From: Cyanobacteria bacterium REEB67
Lineage (GTDB): Bacteria > Cyanobacteriota > Vampirovibrionia > Obscuribacterales > Obscuribacteraceae
Direction: 5' to 3'
Assembly (NCBI GenBank): GCA_018971775.1
Contig: JAGXAB010000014.1
Location: 38,686 to 102,685 of the forward strand
Length of the DNA: 64,000 bases
The position numbers and the translations under genes are program-made. The notes beneath the pieces were generated by a model, which was not told where the DNA came from, made no database searches, and worked only from the letters and a program-made list of their open reading frames with translations. Position 1 is the first letter of the stretch; each line of letters opens with the position of its first letter. Shown piece by piece: positions 17,498-25,978 of this stretch.

Positions 17498-17718
17498 GCT
17501 GCGACGATTGGATGATCAAGTCGCCTCGCGGCGTAGGTCAAGGCTGCTTTAAGATCGTCCATTTCCAGGTCGGGCATTTCAGCCAAGATCTCTTGCGCTG
17601 TAAGTCCTGCCGCGTAGAGATCCAGTATGTCAATTACCCGTATTCGCATGCCACGAATGCATGGTCTGCCGCCACACTGCTCAGAGTTTATCGTGATGCG
17701 CTCGGATAGGTTGGCCAT
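17494..17718 (-). CDS. DUF433 antitoxin
   Basis: 74 aa. It has the DUF433 signature: RITINSEQCGGRPCIRGMRI, then DILDLYAAGLTAQEILAEMP and LTYAARR, a MerR/VapB-like winged helix fold that pairs with DUF5615 PIN-like toxins. It precedes the toxin frame and overlaps its ATG by 4 nt, the usual antitoxin-toxin layout. It probably binds DNA and its own promoter. Since the toxin frame is broken by a stop, this antitoxin may be a leftover or still protect against homologous toxins. Confidence 0.85.
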   Translation of the reverse strand: MANLSERITINSEQCGGRPCIRGMRIRVIDILDLYAAGLTAQEILAEMPDLEMDDLKAALTYAARRLDHPIVAA

Positions 17719-17921
17719 ATGCTACTGTCCTGCTGCTTCGGGAACATCACTAGTATAAGGGGTGGTGGGACATGTTGCGCACTCATGCTGAAGTGCGAAT
17801 TTTTCTCATTGCCTATCAATTGAGGAGAAACAGCGGGAAACAACGCTAACTCTACCGAAATGCAGGTGAATGCAAATTCTCGTTTTTTTCGTCTGGGTAA
17901 GGCACTCGCGCCAAGCCACCC

Positions 17922-17960
17922 CAAAAAGCAAAACAGCCCCCCGCTTAAGAAGAGCTGTTC
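17922..17960 (-). terminator. Intrinsic terminator after the initiator tRNA
   Basis: Read on the minus strand, a hairpin with arms AACAGC and GCTGTT (17954-17959 and 17932-17937) around a 16-nt loop is followed by TTTTGCTTTTT. It lies 16 nt past the 3' end of the tRNA gene. Confidence 0.65.
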
Positions 17961-17975
17961 AAAGACATTTTTAGA

Positions 17976-18052
<77 letters not shown>

Positions 18053-18103
18053 ATAGATCAAACGTTGCTGGGTCAACGTATTTGAAATGGTAACATAATT
18101 CGG

Positions 18104-18115
18104 CCGGTCGTCTAG
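18104..18115. promoter_or_regulatory. Partial match to the TetR-type operator motif
   Basis: CCGGTCGTCTAG here is identical to the right half of the operator at 56682-56696. The left TAGA half is missing (TTCGG instead). It lies between the divergent tRNA and dtd genes. May be chance. Confidence 0.3.
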
Positions 18116-18209
18116 AAAGCTGGTCTCATTTGACTCCCAAACCAGACAAATATCGACAGACTATCTCTTTGCAAGCCGTCTAAACCCTAACAGGACCACT
18201 AAGTCAACT

Positions 18210-18704
18210 ATGAAGGCAGTGTTACAACGCGCTTCACGAGCCAGCGTCACCGTCGATGGCCAGGTCATCGCTTCTTTTAAGGCAGATACGCCCGAAGAGG
18301 CCGGCGCACCGGGCAAAGCCTGCGGCCTGCTCATCCTCCTTGGTGTAGAAGAAGGCGACAGCGAGGCCGACGCCCAGTATCTCGCGCAAAAAGCCGCTGA
18401 GCTGCGCATTTTCGATGACCCTGAGGGCAAGCTGAATCTGTCCGTAATGGAAGCGGGCGCAAAAGCGATCGTCGTTTCGCAATTTACCTTGCTGGCCGAT
18501 TGCAAAAAGGGGCGCCGTCCAGGATTTACCCAGGCGGCGAAGCCGGCCGAAGGCGAGCGCCTCTATTTATACTTCGTCGAAGAGTTAAAAAAGCGCGGTC
18601 TTTCTGTGGAAACCGGCAAGTTTGGCGCCCACATGGAAGTAGAGCTGATCAACAGCGGTCCGGTGACGATCCTACTCGAGGCCCGCAACGGCAAGCCCGT
18701 GTGA
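18210..18704 (+). CDS. dtd: D-aminoacyl-tRNA deacylase
   Basis: 164 aa. It hydrolyses D-amino acids mischarged on tRNA, recycling the tRNA in the cytoplasm. Family marks: QRASRASVTVDG at the start, SQFTLLADCKKGRRPGF (active site Thr within SQFTL), and the NSGPVT cross-subunit Gly-Pro motif near the end that screens out L-amino acids. The usual length is about 145; here about 15 extra residues (24-38, FKADTPEEAGAPGKA) sit between the first two beta strands. The 3' end overlaps the convergent kinase-like gene by 33 bp. Confidence 0.92.
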   Translation: MKAVLQRASRASVTVDGQVIASFKADTPEEAGAPGKACGLLILLGVEEGDSEADAQYLAQKAAELRIFDDPEGKLNLSVMEAGAKAIVVSQFTLLADCKKGRRPGFTQAAKPAEGERLYLYFVEELKKRGLSVETGKFGAHMEVELINSGPVTILLEARNGKPV

Positions 18705-19385
18705 GTTTTTCAGCAGCTTGGTGATTTCTTTGCGCAGTGCCTTTTGCACTTGATCGATTGGATCGCTGGCACTGATCATATGAAAGTCATATTCTTCGGC
18801 CATGCGTTCATATTCGTAGGCAATCTGCGACTGATAGAGTTTAAAAGATTGGTATAAGTCAGTGGACATGCCGATGTCGCGTCCTGATTCGTAAAAGTCG
18901 AGGCCACCGCGGGTGGTGATTATCCGGCGCAGCAGAGGCTCAAGTGGCATTTGCAAATAGAAGATCAAATCGGGCTCGACGGCAAAGCCGTAGAGTTTAC
19001 GCACCCAGGTCGGGTCTGCTCCGCGCACTACGTCGCGGGCAAAGGCCGTGTAATAGTAGCGATCGGCGATGACGATCAGGCCGGCTTGAAGAGCCGGGAT
19101 GATCACATTATTCAAACGTTCGGCCAGGTCGGTTGCATAGAGCAATGAGAAAGTAATCGTGTTGAGAGCGTTCTTGTCTTTGGCTTTATCGATCACTTTC
19201 GAGATTAGCTGGGATGATTTCCACTGGGTAAGCGTGACGCCGTGACCTTCGACGGCCAGCCAGTTTTGCAGGAGCTCGCTGTGGGTGGAGCGGCCAACAC
19301 CGTCCGTGCCTTCGAGGACAATCAGTTTGCCCGGATAGTGGTGGTGTTTCTGCGTGCTTGCCGCAGAAGGAAAGTTAGGGCTCAT
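18672..19385 (-). CDS. Thymidylate kinase-like protein with altered Walker A (paralogue 2)
   Basis: 237 aa, dTMP kinase family by overall layout: P-loop region, ADRYYYTAFARD (the DRY/DR lid motif) and conserved LLYATDLAERL. The P-loop reads GTDGVGRST, so the Walker A lysine at residue 32 is an arginine. Tyr/Thr-rich active-site neighbours are otherwise kept. Its ATG overlaps the previous gene's stop (ATGA), and that gene has a normal GSGKST loop and clear sequence similarity throughout, so the two arose by tandem duplication. It may be a non-catalytic partner of the other, or have a changed activity. The N-terminus has an extra 15-residue His-rich lead. Confidence 0.75.
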   Translation of the reverse strand: MSPNFPSAASTQKHHHYPGKLIVLEGTDGVGRSTHSELLQNWLAVEGHGVTLTQWKSSQLISKVIDKAKDKNALNTITFSLLYATDLAERLNNVIIPALQAGLIVIADRYYYTAFARDVVRGADPTWVRKLYGFAVEPDLIFYLQMPLEPLLRRIITTRGGLDFYESGRDIGMSTDLYQSFKLYQSQIAYEYERMAEEYDFHMISASDPIDQVQKALRKEITKLLKNSHGLAVAGLE

Positions 19386-20038
19386 ACGCCAATTACCTCG
19401 CCGGCGATCTGGCGGAAAATCAATTGCTGCTCATGTATTGGCTTGGTCGCCGGCATGATGTGCAGGCCAAATTCGTCGACCATTTTGTCGTATTCACTGA
19501 TGATGCGCGACTGGAAAAGTTGGAAAGATTCATGCGGGTCGCTCGAGAGGCCAAGGTCCATCCCCGCTTCATAAAATCCCGGAGCGCGGCTGGCTGCGAT
19601 GCGCGAGAGTGAGACTTCGACCGGCACCTGGAAGTAAAAGGCGCCATCAGGTTGAATGGCGAAACCATAAAGATTGCGCACCCACTCTTTATCTACGCCG
19701 CGAGCCACGTCGCGAGCAAAGGCCGTATAACAGTAGCGGTCGGCGAGGACAATCAGACCGGCTTTGAGTGCCGGAATGATGATATTTTCCAGGCGATCGG
19801 CAAAATCGGCGGCGTGCAGCAGGCTAAATGTTGCCGGAATTAAAGAATTGGCGCGCTTCGCCTGCTTAATTGTTTTAGAGATTAACTTCGATGAATTCCA
19901 CTCTGTAAAAATGACACTTTTTCCCTTTGCCACGAGGTGATTGCGCAAAAGGTCTAGCTGAGTGGATTTTCCCGAGCCATCGACACCCTCTACTACCAGA
20001 AGTTTGCCGGGGAAATCGTGTTTTTTATCGAGTCGCAT
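19382..20038 (-). CDS. tmk: Thymidylate kinase-like protein (paralogue 1)
   Basis: 218 aa, the expected length. It would phosphorylate dTMP to dTDP with ATP for DNA synthesis. Motifs: Walker A EGVDGSGKST (18-26), ADRYCYTAFARD catalytic DR region, and LID-like arginines further on (SRIAASRAPGFYEAG). Neither copy has the classic FSEPGGT stretch, so the substrate could differ from dTMP. It is the first gene of a two-gene unit with the paralogue downstream and starts 167 bp from the divergent TPR gene. The pair is the only Tmk-like candidate in the window. Confidence 0.8.
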   Translation of the reverse strand: MRLDKKHDFPGKLLVVEGVDGSGKSTQLDLLRNHLVAKGKSVIFTEWNSSKLISKTIKQAKRANSLIPATFSLLHAADFADRLENIIIPALKAGLIVLADRYCYTAFARDVARGVDKEWVRNLYGFAIQPDGAFYFQVPVEVSLSRIAASRAPGFYEAGMDLGLSSDPHESFQLFQSRIISEYDKMVDEFGLHIMPATKPIHEQQLIFRQIAGEVIGV

Positions 20039-20205
20039 AATGAAAACTATAGTGCATAAACGCCGGTTAGGCTGAGGATGTGAGCAATTTTACGGTGGCC
20101 GCACTCAAAGGTCGCTATTATATTAGGTTTTTGCGCCGGCTCCGCTCTGTTCCCCGTCCTCAGCCATGTCCGATACTCGTCATCTTCACTCGGTAGATTG
20201 CTTCG

Positions 20206-22167
20206 ATGTTTAAACAACAAAAAATCCAAACCTTTACATTGGCTTGCAGCTTTGGTCTCAGCGCCGTTTGCGCCTGCGCGCCGGCTCTGTTTGTCGGCGG
20301 TCCCGCCGATGCTTACTCTCTGGGTTTGGGCAAACTTAAAAACAAAGTCGCACATCCTTTTGGTGGTGCCGATAGCGCCCCGGTAAAAGCCGGGCAAGCA
20401 CCTGCCGCTGCTCGGGAGACTTCTCCCGTGCCTGATGCACCGGCTGCTGCCCAAACTGCGCCCGCCACTGCTCCTGTTCAGGAAGCTCCCATCCCCGGAG
20501 CTGCCGCTGCCGAACAAAATGCGGCCATGTCTGCCGCTGATCCAAATTTGCCAGTGCCGGCCGAGGCCTCTGAGCCTAAAGAAGTCGGCGCGCCTTTGCC
20601 GGGTAAAGGCAGTTTGAAAGGCGTTGCCGATGAAAGCGCTGCCGCTTCTTCACCGGAAGCTTCCGCCGCGCCCGTTTCTGCCGCTCCGGCTGCGGAGGCT
20701 GCACCTCCTACTGCCACTGCCGCGCCGGAAGCGCCTGTCGCCGCTCCAGTCTCCGCTGCGCTAGCGGCGGAAGCTGCACCTTCACCTGCCGCTCCCGTAC
20801 CAGAAGCCCCTGCCGCTGCGCCGGTCTCCGCCGCACCAGCGGAAGTCGAGCCCGCCGAATCTGTCAAAGCCGCTCCCGCCGTTAAAGCTGTCACCAGGCC
20901 GGCCGAGCCTGAAGCGGAAGCTGAAGAGACCGCTGCCGCTCCAGCAAAAGTACAAGCTGCCCCTGCGGCAAAAGCTCCGGCCAATGAAGATGAGATGAAT
21001 GCAGATGTCGAGCAAGAAGCTGTTGTGCCGTCTAAGCACACCGCCGCTCCGGCTCCTAAACCGGCAGCAAAGACTGAAGAAATGGAAGCGACCGAAGAAG
21101 AAGCGGTAGCCCCGCCGCCCCGGCGCAAACCGGCACCGAAGGTCGAAGAAATGGAAGGGTCCGAAGAGGAAGCGGCTGTCGCTCCGCCTCCGAAGCGTAA
21201 AGCAGCACCCAAAGCCGGAGAGATGGAAGAGGTTGAAGAAGAAGCGGCTGCTCCTCCGCCTAAGCGTAAGGCAGCGCCTGCGCACAAGCCCGCCGCAGCA
21301 TCCGATGATGAAGAAGTTGAAACAGCATCAGCTTCCGTGCCATCGAAAAAGAAACCGTCTGTGCGCAGCAAAGCTGCTGAAGACCAGACAATAGAAGATT
21401 ACGAGCATTCGATCAGTCATCCGAAGATGGCGCCGAAAAAATACTATAACGATGAAGGCACTGAGATCGAGGACAGCGAGTATCAAGACGAGCTCGACCG
21501 CAAGCGCAAGGCCAAGCAATTGCACGACATGCTGGCACCGGCCGGCAAGCCTGAAGACAACGATCCCGAGCCGCATTTGCTCAAGGCTCGTGCTTACTTC
21601 AAGCAACGTCAATACAAGCCTGCCCTGACCGAAATCAACGAAGCGTTACGCCTCAAGCCACAGTACTGGGAAGCGCATTATCAAGGTGCCTTGATTTTGC
21701 AGACGGCCGGTCGCGATCAAGAAGCGATGGATCAGTACAAATATCTCGTCGATGTGAAGCCTGATTATCTCGAGGCGCATATCAATCTGGGCGCGCTCTA
21801 TACAAAGGCTGGTGAGTACGCCAAGGCCGAAAAAGAATATAAGCAGGCCATCGATCTCAATTTTTATTCTCTGTCCGGTCATTACAATCTGGCCAATCTC
21901 TACATCAAGCAAGAGCGTCTCAACGAGGCGCTTACACAGCTGCGCATCTGCATGAAGATCAAGCCATCAAATGCCTGGGTGCACAATAATCTGGGCGTGA
22001 TCTATCAGAAGCGCAACTATCTGGAAGAAGCCGAGGAAGAATTTGTCAAAGCGCTCAATCTCGAGCCGGCCAACAAAGCCTTCGAGTCTAATCTCTATCT
22101 CGTCCGCAATCAGCTCCGCAAAAAGCCGGTGCGGGCGACCGGACCTGGCCCGACGCTAAGATCTTGA
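20206..22167 (+). CDS. Ala/Pro-rich protein with C-terminal TPR domain
   Basis: 653 aa. The N-terminus is hydrophobic with Cys residues (FTLACSFGLSAVCACAPALF) and could be a signal. Residues 60-440 are low-complexity Ala/Pro/Glu with repeated blocks of the form PPPKRKAAPK-x-EEMEE (four related units near 290-380). The C-terminal 190 residues hold five or so TPRs, each with the W/L/G/Y/A/F/A/P pattern (HYQGALILQTAGRDQEAMDQ; INLGALYTKAGEYAKAEKEY; VHNNLGVIYQKRNYLEEAEE). A scaffold or envelope-assembly role is plausible but unproved. Its long, skewed repeats should be variable in length between strains. Confidence 0.8.
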   Translation: MFKQQKIQTFTLACSFGLSAVCACAPALFVGGPADAYSLGLGKLKNKVAHPFGGADSAPVKAGQAPAAARETSPVPDAPAAAQTAPATAPVQEAPIPGAAAAEQNAAMSAADPNLPVPAEASEPKEVGAPLPGKGSLKGVADESAAASSPEASAAPVSAAPAAEAAPPTATAAPEAPVAAPVSAALAAEAAPSPAAPVPEAPAAAPVSAAPAEVEPAESVKAAPAVKAVTRPAEPEAEAEETAAAPAKVQAAPAAKAPANEDEMNADVEQEAVVPSKHTAAPAPKPAAKTEEMEATEEEAVAPPPRRKPAPKVEEMEGSEEEAAVAPPPKRKAAPKAGEMEEVEEEAAAPPPKRKAAPAHKPAAASDDEEVETASASVPSKKKPSVRSKAAEDQTIEDYEHSISHPKMAPKKYYNDEGTEIEDSEYQDELDRKRKAKQLHDMLAPAGKPEDNDPEPHLLKARAYFKQRQYKPALTEINEALRLKPQYWEAHYQGALILQTAGRDQEAMDQYKYLVDVKPDYLEAHINLGALYTKAGEYAKAEKEYKQAIDLNFYSLSGHYNLANLYIKQERLNEALTQLRICMKIKPSNAWVHNNLGVIYQKRNYLEEAEEEFVKALNLEPANKAFESNLYLVRNQLRKKPVRATGPGPTLRS

Positions 22168-22197
22168 GCTCGGGCGACCGCGTTTCGCTTGTCCCCG

Positions 22198-23091
22198 TTA
22201 GTTGATCTGGACGCCGAGGTCGTTGGTCAGCTGTACTTCGATTTCCTGGCCGACAGCCAGGTTGACGTTGTCGCCGGAGCGGAATATGGCTATGGCCGAG
22301 CCACCAATGGCGGTGGCGATAGCGGGGGCGCCCAAAGTAGCGACGTTGGCAGCAATTAGAGCACTACGGGCTCCACCGGTCGAGTTCATACCGGTGACCG
22401 ACTTGACGTTGCCTTCGACTCTGGTGCCGAAGTTTGTGCCCGGGTCAAACTGACCTTTCTGGTTGGTCAGACCTTTTTGAAATTCCAGGGCGGCATCGAG
22501 GGGGATGACTTCGCCGGTGGGAGTGACAATTTGCTCGAGTTTGAGGCCGATCTTGGCGGCGCGACTTAGCAGACGCGGTTTGCTTACTTCAAATACCCGA
22601 CCGCGTACTAGACTACCGCGGGGCAAAAGCAATGTGCTGCCGATGAAAAGGTCATCTTTGACGTGGGCTTCAAAAATATTGCCCGGTTGGCTGGTTTTGG
22701 CGTCTACCGGTGTTTCGAGCACGAGGCGCAGCCTTGTTTCGACCGGCAGCGTTGTCGAGGCCAGATCGGCTTTCAGGGCGGTGCTGGTACCGGAGTCATC
22801 GCCAGCACCGGCGCCCGGGACCGGTGCGGCGGCGGCATTACCTGTTGCGGCTCCGGTCTCCGGCGCGGCATTGATGCGTTGGGGAGCGCGCATGTCGGCG
22901 GGAAAATCCGGGACATTCTTCGGGTCCATCGTGTCATTCTGGAAGTTGCTGGGATTGGCTGCCGGTGCATATCGGAGCGATCTCGTATCGCCGCGCGCCG
23001 CCGCTTGCCCCTGACCGTTGGAGTAGGTGGTGCAATTTAAAATGCAGCTCGCCAGAGTCAGGCTGGCGGCGATGGTCGCTTTAAATTTCAA
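22198..23091 (-). CDS. Secreted protein with VIPRGT/LLPRGS beta domain
   Basis: 297 aa from a TTG start (GAGG 9 nt before). Signal-like N-terminus (about 1-22, ATIAASLTLASCILNC). After a Pro/Ala linker (to about 95) comes a domain: RLRLVLETPVDAKTSQPG, LLLPRGSLVRGRVFEVSKP, then QIVTPTGEVIPLD, and a Gly/Ala-rich stretch before VNLAVGQEIEVQL. The same order and PRG-x-x-V-x-G motif occur in the protein at 6449-7720, so the two are distant relatives. The motif is reminiscent of VirB10-type beta domains. Function unknown. Located between kdsB and a TPR gene. Confidence 0.7.
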   Translation of the reverse strand: MKFKATIAASLTLASCILNCTTYSNGQGQAAARGDTRSLRYAPAANPSNFQNDTMDPKNVPDFPADMRAPQRINAAPETGAATGNAAAAPVPGAGAGDDSGTSTALKADLASTTLPVETRLRLVLETPVDAKTSQPGNIFEAHVKDDLFIGSTLLLPRGSLVRGRVFEVSKPRLLSRAAKIGLKLEQIVTPTGEVIPLDAALEFQKGLTNQKGQFDPGTNFGTRVEGNVKSVTGMNSTGGARSALIAANVATLGAPAIATAIGGSAIAIFRSGDNVNLAVGQEIEVQLTNDLGVQIN

Positions 23092-23152
23092 CTGGATAGA
23101 CCTCGAAGGACATGGTGATTTTAACCTGGATGCGCGGCGCTTGCACTTTCAC

Positions 23153-23968
23153 TTACGACACTGACGACAACTCAGCCAGGAATGATTCCACAATCGCCAC
23201 ATCTTCGGGGATATCCACTGCCGGCGTGCGTTTGGCGCCATCGACCACAACCACTTTGATTTTTATGCCGTTTTCAAGAGCGCGCAGCTGTTCGAGTTTT
23301 TCCCGATTTTCCAGCTTGCCAGGAGGAAGGGTGGCGATTTTGAGCAGTGTTTCGCGCTTATAGACGTATAGTCCGGCGTGACCGAGATAGTTGCTCGTGC
23401 TGATGTCCCTGGGTGTGATGCGCTGACCTTCGACTGTATTTGTCGCCTCCACCTGATCACGGTGGTACGGGATGGGCAAACGGCTGAAATAGAGGGCAAA
23501 GCCGTCTTCTCCCACGACCACTTTGACGACCTGGGGGCTTTCGATTTCTTCCGCCTTTTTTAAGGGATAGGCCAGGGTGGACATCTCCACCTGACCGCCT
23601 ATAGATAGCAGGGGCTCAATTACCCGGTCGATGGCCTGGGGATCGATTAATGGTTCGTCGCCCTGGACGTTGACGATGATGTCCACTTCGGGGCGCAGTC
23701 TGGCTACTTCGGCCAGGCGGTCAGTACCTGAGGGGTGGTCGGAGCCGGTCATGATTACCTGACCGCCAAAGGCGCGGACGGCCTCGGCGATGCGCTCGTC
23801 ATCGGTGGCGACCAGGACGATTTGCGCCAGTTTTGCCTTCATGGCCTGCTGATAGGTGCGCTCGATCATCGAAACGCCGCCGATTTTCACCAGGGGTTTG
23901 CCTGGAAACCTTGTCGAGGCATAACGGGCCGGGATGACAATTGCTGTCTGGGCTTGGGTCTTAGACAC
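23153..23968 (-). CDS. kdsB: 3-deoxy-manno-octulosonate cytidylyltransferase (CMP-KDO synthetase)
   Basis: 271 aa from the GTG at 23968, preceded by AAAGGA 6 nt upstream; an ATG 30 nt earlier lacks this. KdsB activates KDO with CTP in the cytoplasm to make CMP-KDO, donor for lipid A inner core. Family marks in order: IPARYASTRFPGKPL nucleotide loop at about 11-25, ATDDERI, GSDHPSGTDRLAE, VNVQGDEPLI (metal and base contacts), and HAGLYVYKRETLL. Length normal. Its presence implies a lipopolysaccharide outer membrane. Confidence 0.95.
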   Translation of the reverse strand: MSKTQAQTAIVIPARYASTRFPGKPLVKIGGVSMIERTYQQAMKAKLAQIVLVATDDERIAEAVRAFGGQVIMTGSDHPSGTDRLAEVARLRPEVDIIVNVQGDEPLIDPQAIDRVIEPLLSIGGQVEMSTLAYPLKKAEEIESPQVVKVVVGEDGFALYFSRLPIPYHRDQVEATNTVEGQRITPRDISTSNYLGHAGLYVYKRETLLKIATLPPGKLENREKLEQLRALENGIKIKVVVVDGAKRTPAVDIPEDVAIVESFLAELSSVS

Positions 23969-24073
23969 TTCGTTTCCTTTATATAGCTGAAAAATCAAAG
24001 CTGGTGATAATTATCGGTCCAATAGGGGAAGAAGAACATTACGTCCTATTCAATTCTCACAGTGAGGCATTCC

Positions 24074-24625
24074 ATGGACCATTCTGCAAACGGTTGTGAC
24101 TGTTGCGAACGCATGGGCATGAACGCCCAGATTAAGGAAACGCTGGAGGCCTGCGAGGCAGAGCTGGTCGATGTTGCGCGTCGCATAGTCAAGAGTGCGT
24201 CGGACCCTTTCTCGGGGGTTATTAAATTTTTGCAGGCTCGCCCCGAGGGCGCCTCGCTGCACGGTTATCTCGTCACCCGGGTGCTTTTGCAGACCTTTGG
24301 CTCGATGGAGGAGGTGCCGGCCCTGATCCGCGCCCTCACCTCTCACGTCCATGAGGTCACCCGCAAGTCCAATGTGATCAGCATCCACAATGAGCATCCC
24401 ACCGCCGAGCGATGGGGGACCTACATAATCAAGCAAAAGGAAAAGACACGCTTCGAGATTGCTTTTGAGAAAGACTGTCTGGTTTTGAAAAACATCGTCG
24501 GACTTTTTGGTTCGGAGCACGGTATCGAAGCTCCCCTCGAAAAGATTCTCGTGCGCTCGCCTACGCAGCTCGTTGTTACTGTCAACATGGGGCTTTTGCA
24601 TCCGCAGAGAGTGCTTGATTTGTGA
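24074..24625 (+). CDS. Unknown cytoplasmic protein with N-terminal Cys cluster
   Basis: 183 aa. Start taken as the ATG at 24074 because GTGAGG lies 7 nt before; the GTG at 24062 is an alternative. The N-terminus has a CDCCERMGMN cluster that might bind metal. The rest is alpha/beta without membrane segments (VIKFLQARPEGASLHGYLV, then LFGSEHGIEAPLEKILV). Family not recognised. The stop overlaps the GTG of the glycerophosphodiesterase by 4 nt, so they form a coupled pair. Confidence 0.65.
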   Translation: MDHSANGCDCCERMGMNAQIKETLEACEAELVDVARRIVKSASDPFSGVIKFLQARPEGASLHGYLVTRVLLQTFGSMEEVPALIRALTSHVHEVTRKSNVISIHNEHPTAERWGTYIIKQKEKTRFEIAFEKDCLVLKNIVGLFGSEHGIEAPLEKILVRSPTQLVVTVNMGLLHPQRVLDL

Positions 24626-25419
24626 TCCGATCAATCCGTTCGCCGCTTGTTTTTGCCCATCGGGGTGGGAGGGAGTGGGCACCGGAAAACACTCTGGCCG
24701 CCTTCAGCAATTGTCTAGAGCTCGGTGTCGATGGCATCGAGCTCAATGTGCAGCGTTGTGCTTCCGGTGAGCTGGTCGTCATCCACGATGAAGATCTGGG
24801 ACGCACCACTAATGGTGGCGGACTTGTCGCCGACGCGACGCTTGATGAAATCAAAAGGTTGAGCGCGGGCCTTTGGTTTGATCGCGATTTCGCTGGAGAA
24901 AAGGTGCCTGCGCTTACTGAGGTGCTGGCACTCGTTGCCGGTCGTTGCGCCCTCAATATCGAAATCAAGAATGCTCCAATCGCTTACGATGACATTGAGG
25001 TTGAATTATTGGATTTACTCGGCGGCTATCTGGCGAATTACCCGCAAGCTGAGGTCATCGTCAGTTCTTTCGACCACCAGGTGATTGGTCGTCTGGCCCG
25101 CTTACTGCCGGCCGTAGGTGCGACGGCAAGCGTGAAATTGGCTTTGCTGGCCGATGCTGTCTTTGTCGATCTGGCTTCCTACGGCGCCGTTTTGCAGACG
25201 ACTTATTATCATCCCTGTTTTGGTTCGCTACGCGCCGATGTCGTGGACGCTGCTCACCAGGCTGGTATGAAGGTCAATACCTGGACACTCAATAACCGTG
25301 TGCAGTGGCTTTCGGCGCTGAAAATGGGCGTTGACGGGATCGTTACCGATGACCCGGAAGGCTTGATGATTTTGCTCAAACGAGCCTTGCCCGCCGGCGC
25401 GATTTCGCCGCTTGCTTAG
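24622..25419 (+). CDS. Glycerophosphodiester phosphodiesterase
   Basis: 265 aa, GTG start overlapping the previous stop. It hydrolyses glycerophosphodiesters to glycerol-3-phosphate and an alcohol, in the cytoplasm since no signal peptide is present (UgpQ-like). Motifs: FAHRGGREWAPENT (catalytic His, 12-24), IHDEDLGRTTNG (second catalytic His), ALNIEIKN metal-binding strand, and TWTLNN. The metal motif ELD is ELN here (Asn at 42). The TIM-barrel end NNRVQWLSALKMGVDGIVTD is intact. The Asn change could alter metal use. Confidence 0.88.
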   Translation: MIRSIRSPLVFAHRGGREWAPENTLAAFSNCLELGVDGIELNVQRCASGELVVIHDEDLGRTTNGGGLVADATLDEIKRLSAGLWFDRDFAGEKVPALTEVLALVAGRCALNIEIKNAPIAYDDIEVELLDLLGGYLANYPQAEVIVSSFDHQVIGRLARLLPAVGATASVKLALLADAVFVDLASYGAVLQTTYYHPCFGSLRADVVDAAHQAGMKVNTWTLNNRVQWLSALKMGVDGIVTDDPEGLMILLKRALPAGAISPLA

Positions 25420-25428
25420 ATCCAGTTT

Positions 25429-25839
25429 TTAGCGCAGGTTGCCGCGCACTAAGCGGCTGATCATGGGCATGTCGGCATATTTGCCGCGCAGGCATTGGAT
25501 CAATCCGTAGACATCGGCGACGAGGATGACGACGGCGGCGAGCTTGCCGAGCAGGTCGATGCCCATGAGGACGCTGGAGCCGACACCAGCGCCGGCACTG
25601 CCGGTCAGGCCGAAGAGACCGCCGATGAACATGCCTAAACCTTGCTCAGTCCAACTAATTAGGACAGCAAAGATGCCTAGCAGCATCGCTTGATAAAAGT
25701 GGTAGCGGAAAAATTGGTTATCCGAGCCTTTGCCGTCCACGAGCAAATAAATCAACCCGATTATGCCCGAGCTCATATAACAAAGGGCACCGATAATGCG
25801 ACTCTTTTTGTCCGGTTGATTATTGAAATATGGTGACAT
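25429..25839 (-). CDS. Tic20/DUF4870-like membrane protein
   Basis: 136 aa from the ATG at 25839, with GGAG 6 nt upstream; a further in-frame start at 25905 has none. Four membrane segments (IIGALCYMSSGIIGLIYLLV, AMLLGIFAVLISW, a Gly-rich segment, LAAVVILVADVYGLI). The motif FFRYHFYQAMLLG resembles the RFHAFQALLLN of Tic20/DUF4870 proteins, which are common in cyanobacteria. Function in non-photosynthetic relatives is unclear. It is convergent with the phosphodiesterase gene. Confidence 0.7.
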   Translation of the reverse strand: MSPYFNNQPDKKSRIIGALCYMSSGIIGLIYLLVDGKGSDNQFFRYHFYQAMLLGIFAVLISWTEQGLGMFIGGLFGLTGSAGAGVGSSVLMGIDLLGKLAAVVILVADVYGLIQCLRGKYADMPMISRLVRGNLR

Positions 25840-25978
25840 TTTGCGCTCCGGCGGGAGATAAACTGACTTTTGCCCTGTTGGCTGAGATGAACAGACTTTT
25901 CTCACTGGCTATTATGTCACGAGAAATTCACAGCTGCTCCCTATTATGGCTGAAAAATGCCCCTCCCCCGGAGCGATC

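Noticed and set aside
17688..17924. A minus-strand frame upstream of the DUF433 gene
   Set aside because: No ribosome site, weak composition, and it overlaps the antitoxin start out of frame.
20478..21371. A 297-codon minus-strand Ala/Ser-rich frame across the Ala/Pro repeat gene
   Set aside because: Shadow of a GC-rich repetitive gene; the TPR domain confirms the plus strand.
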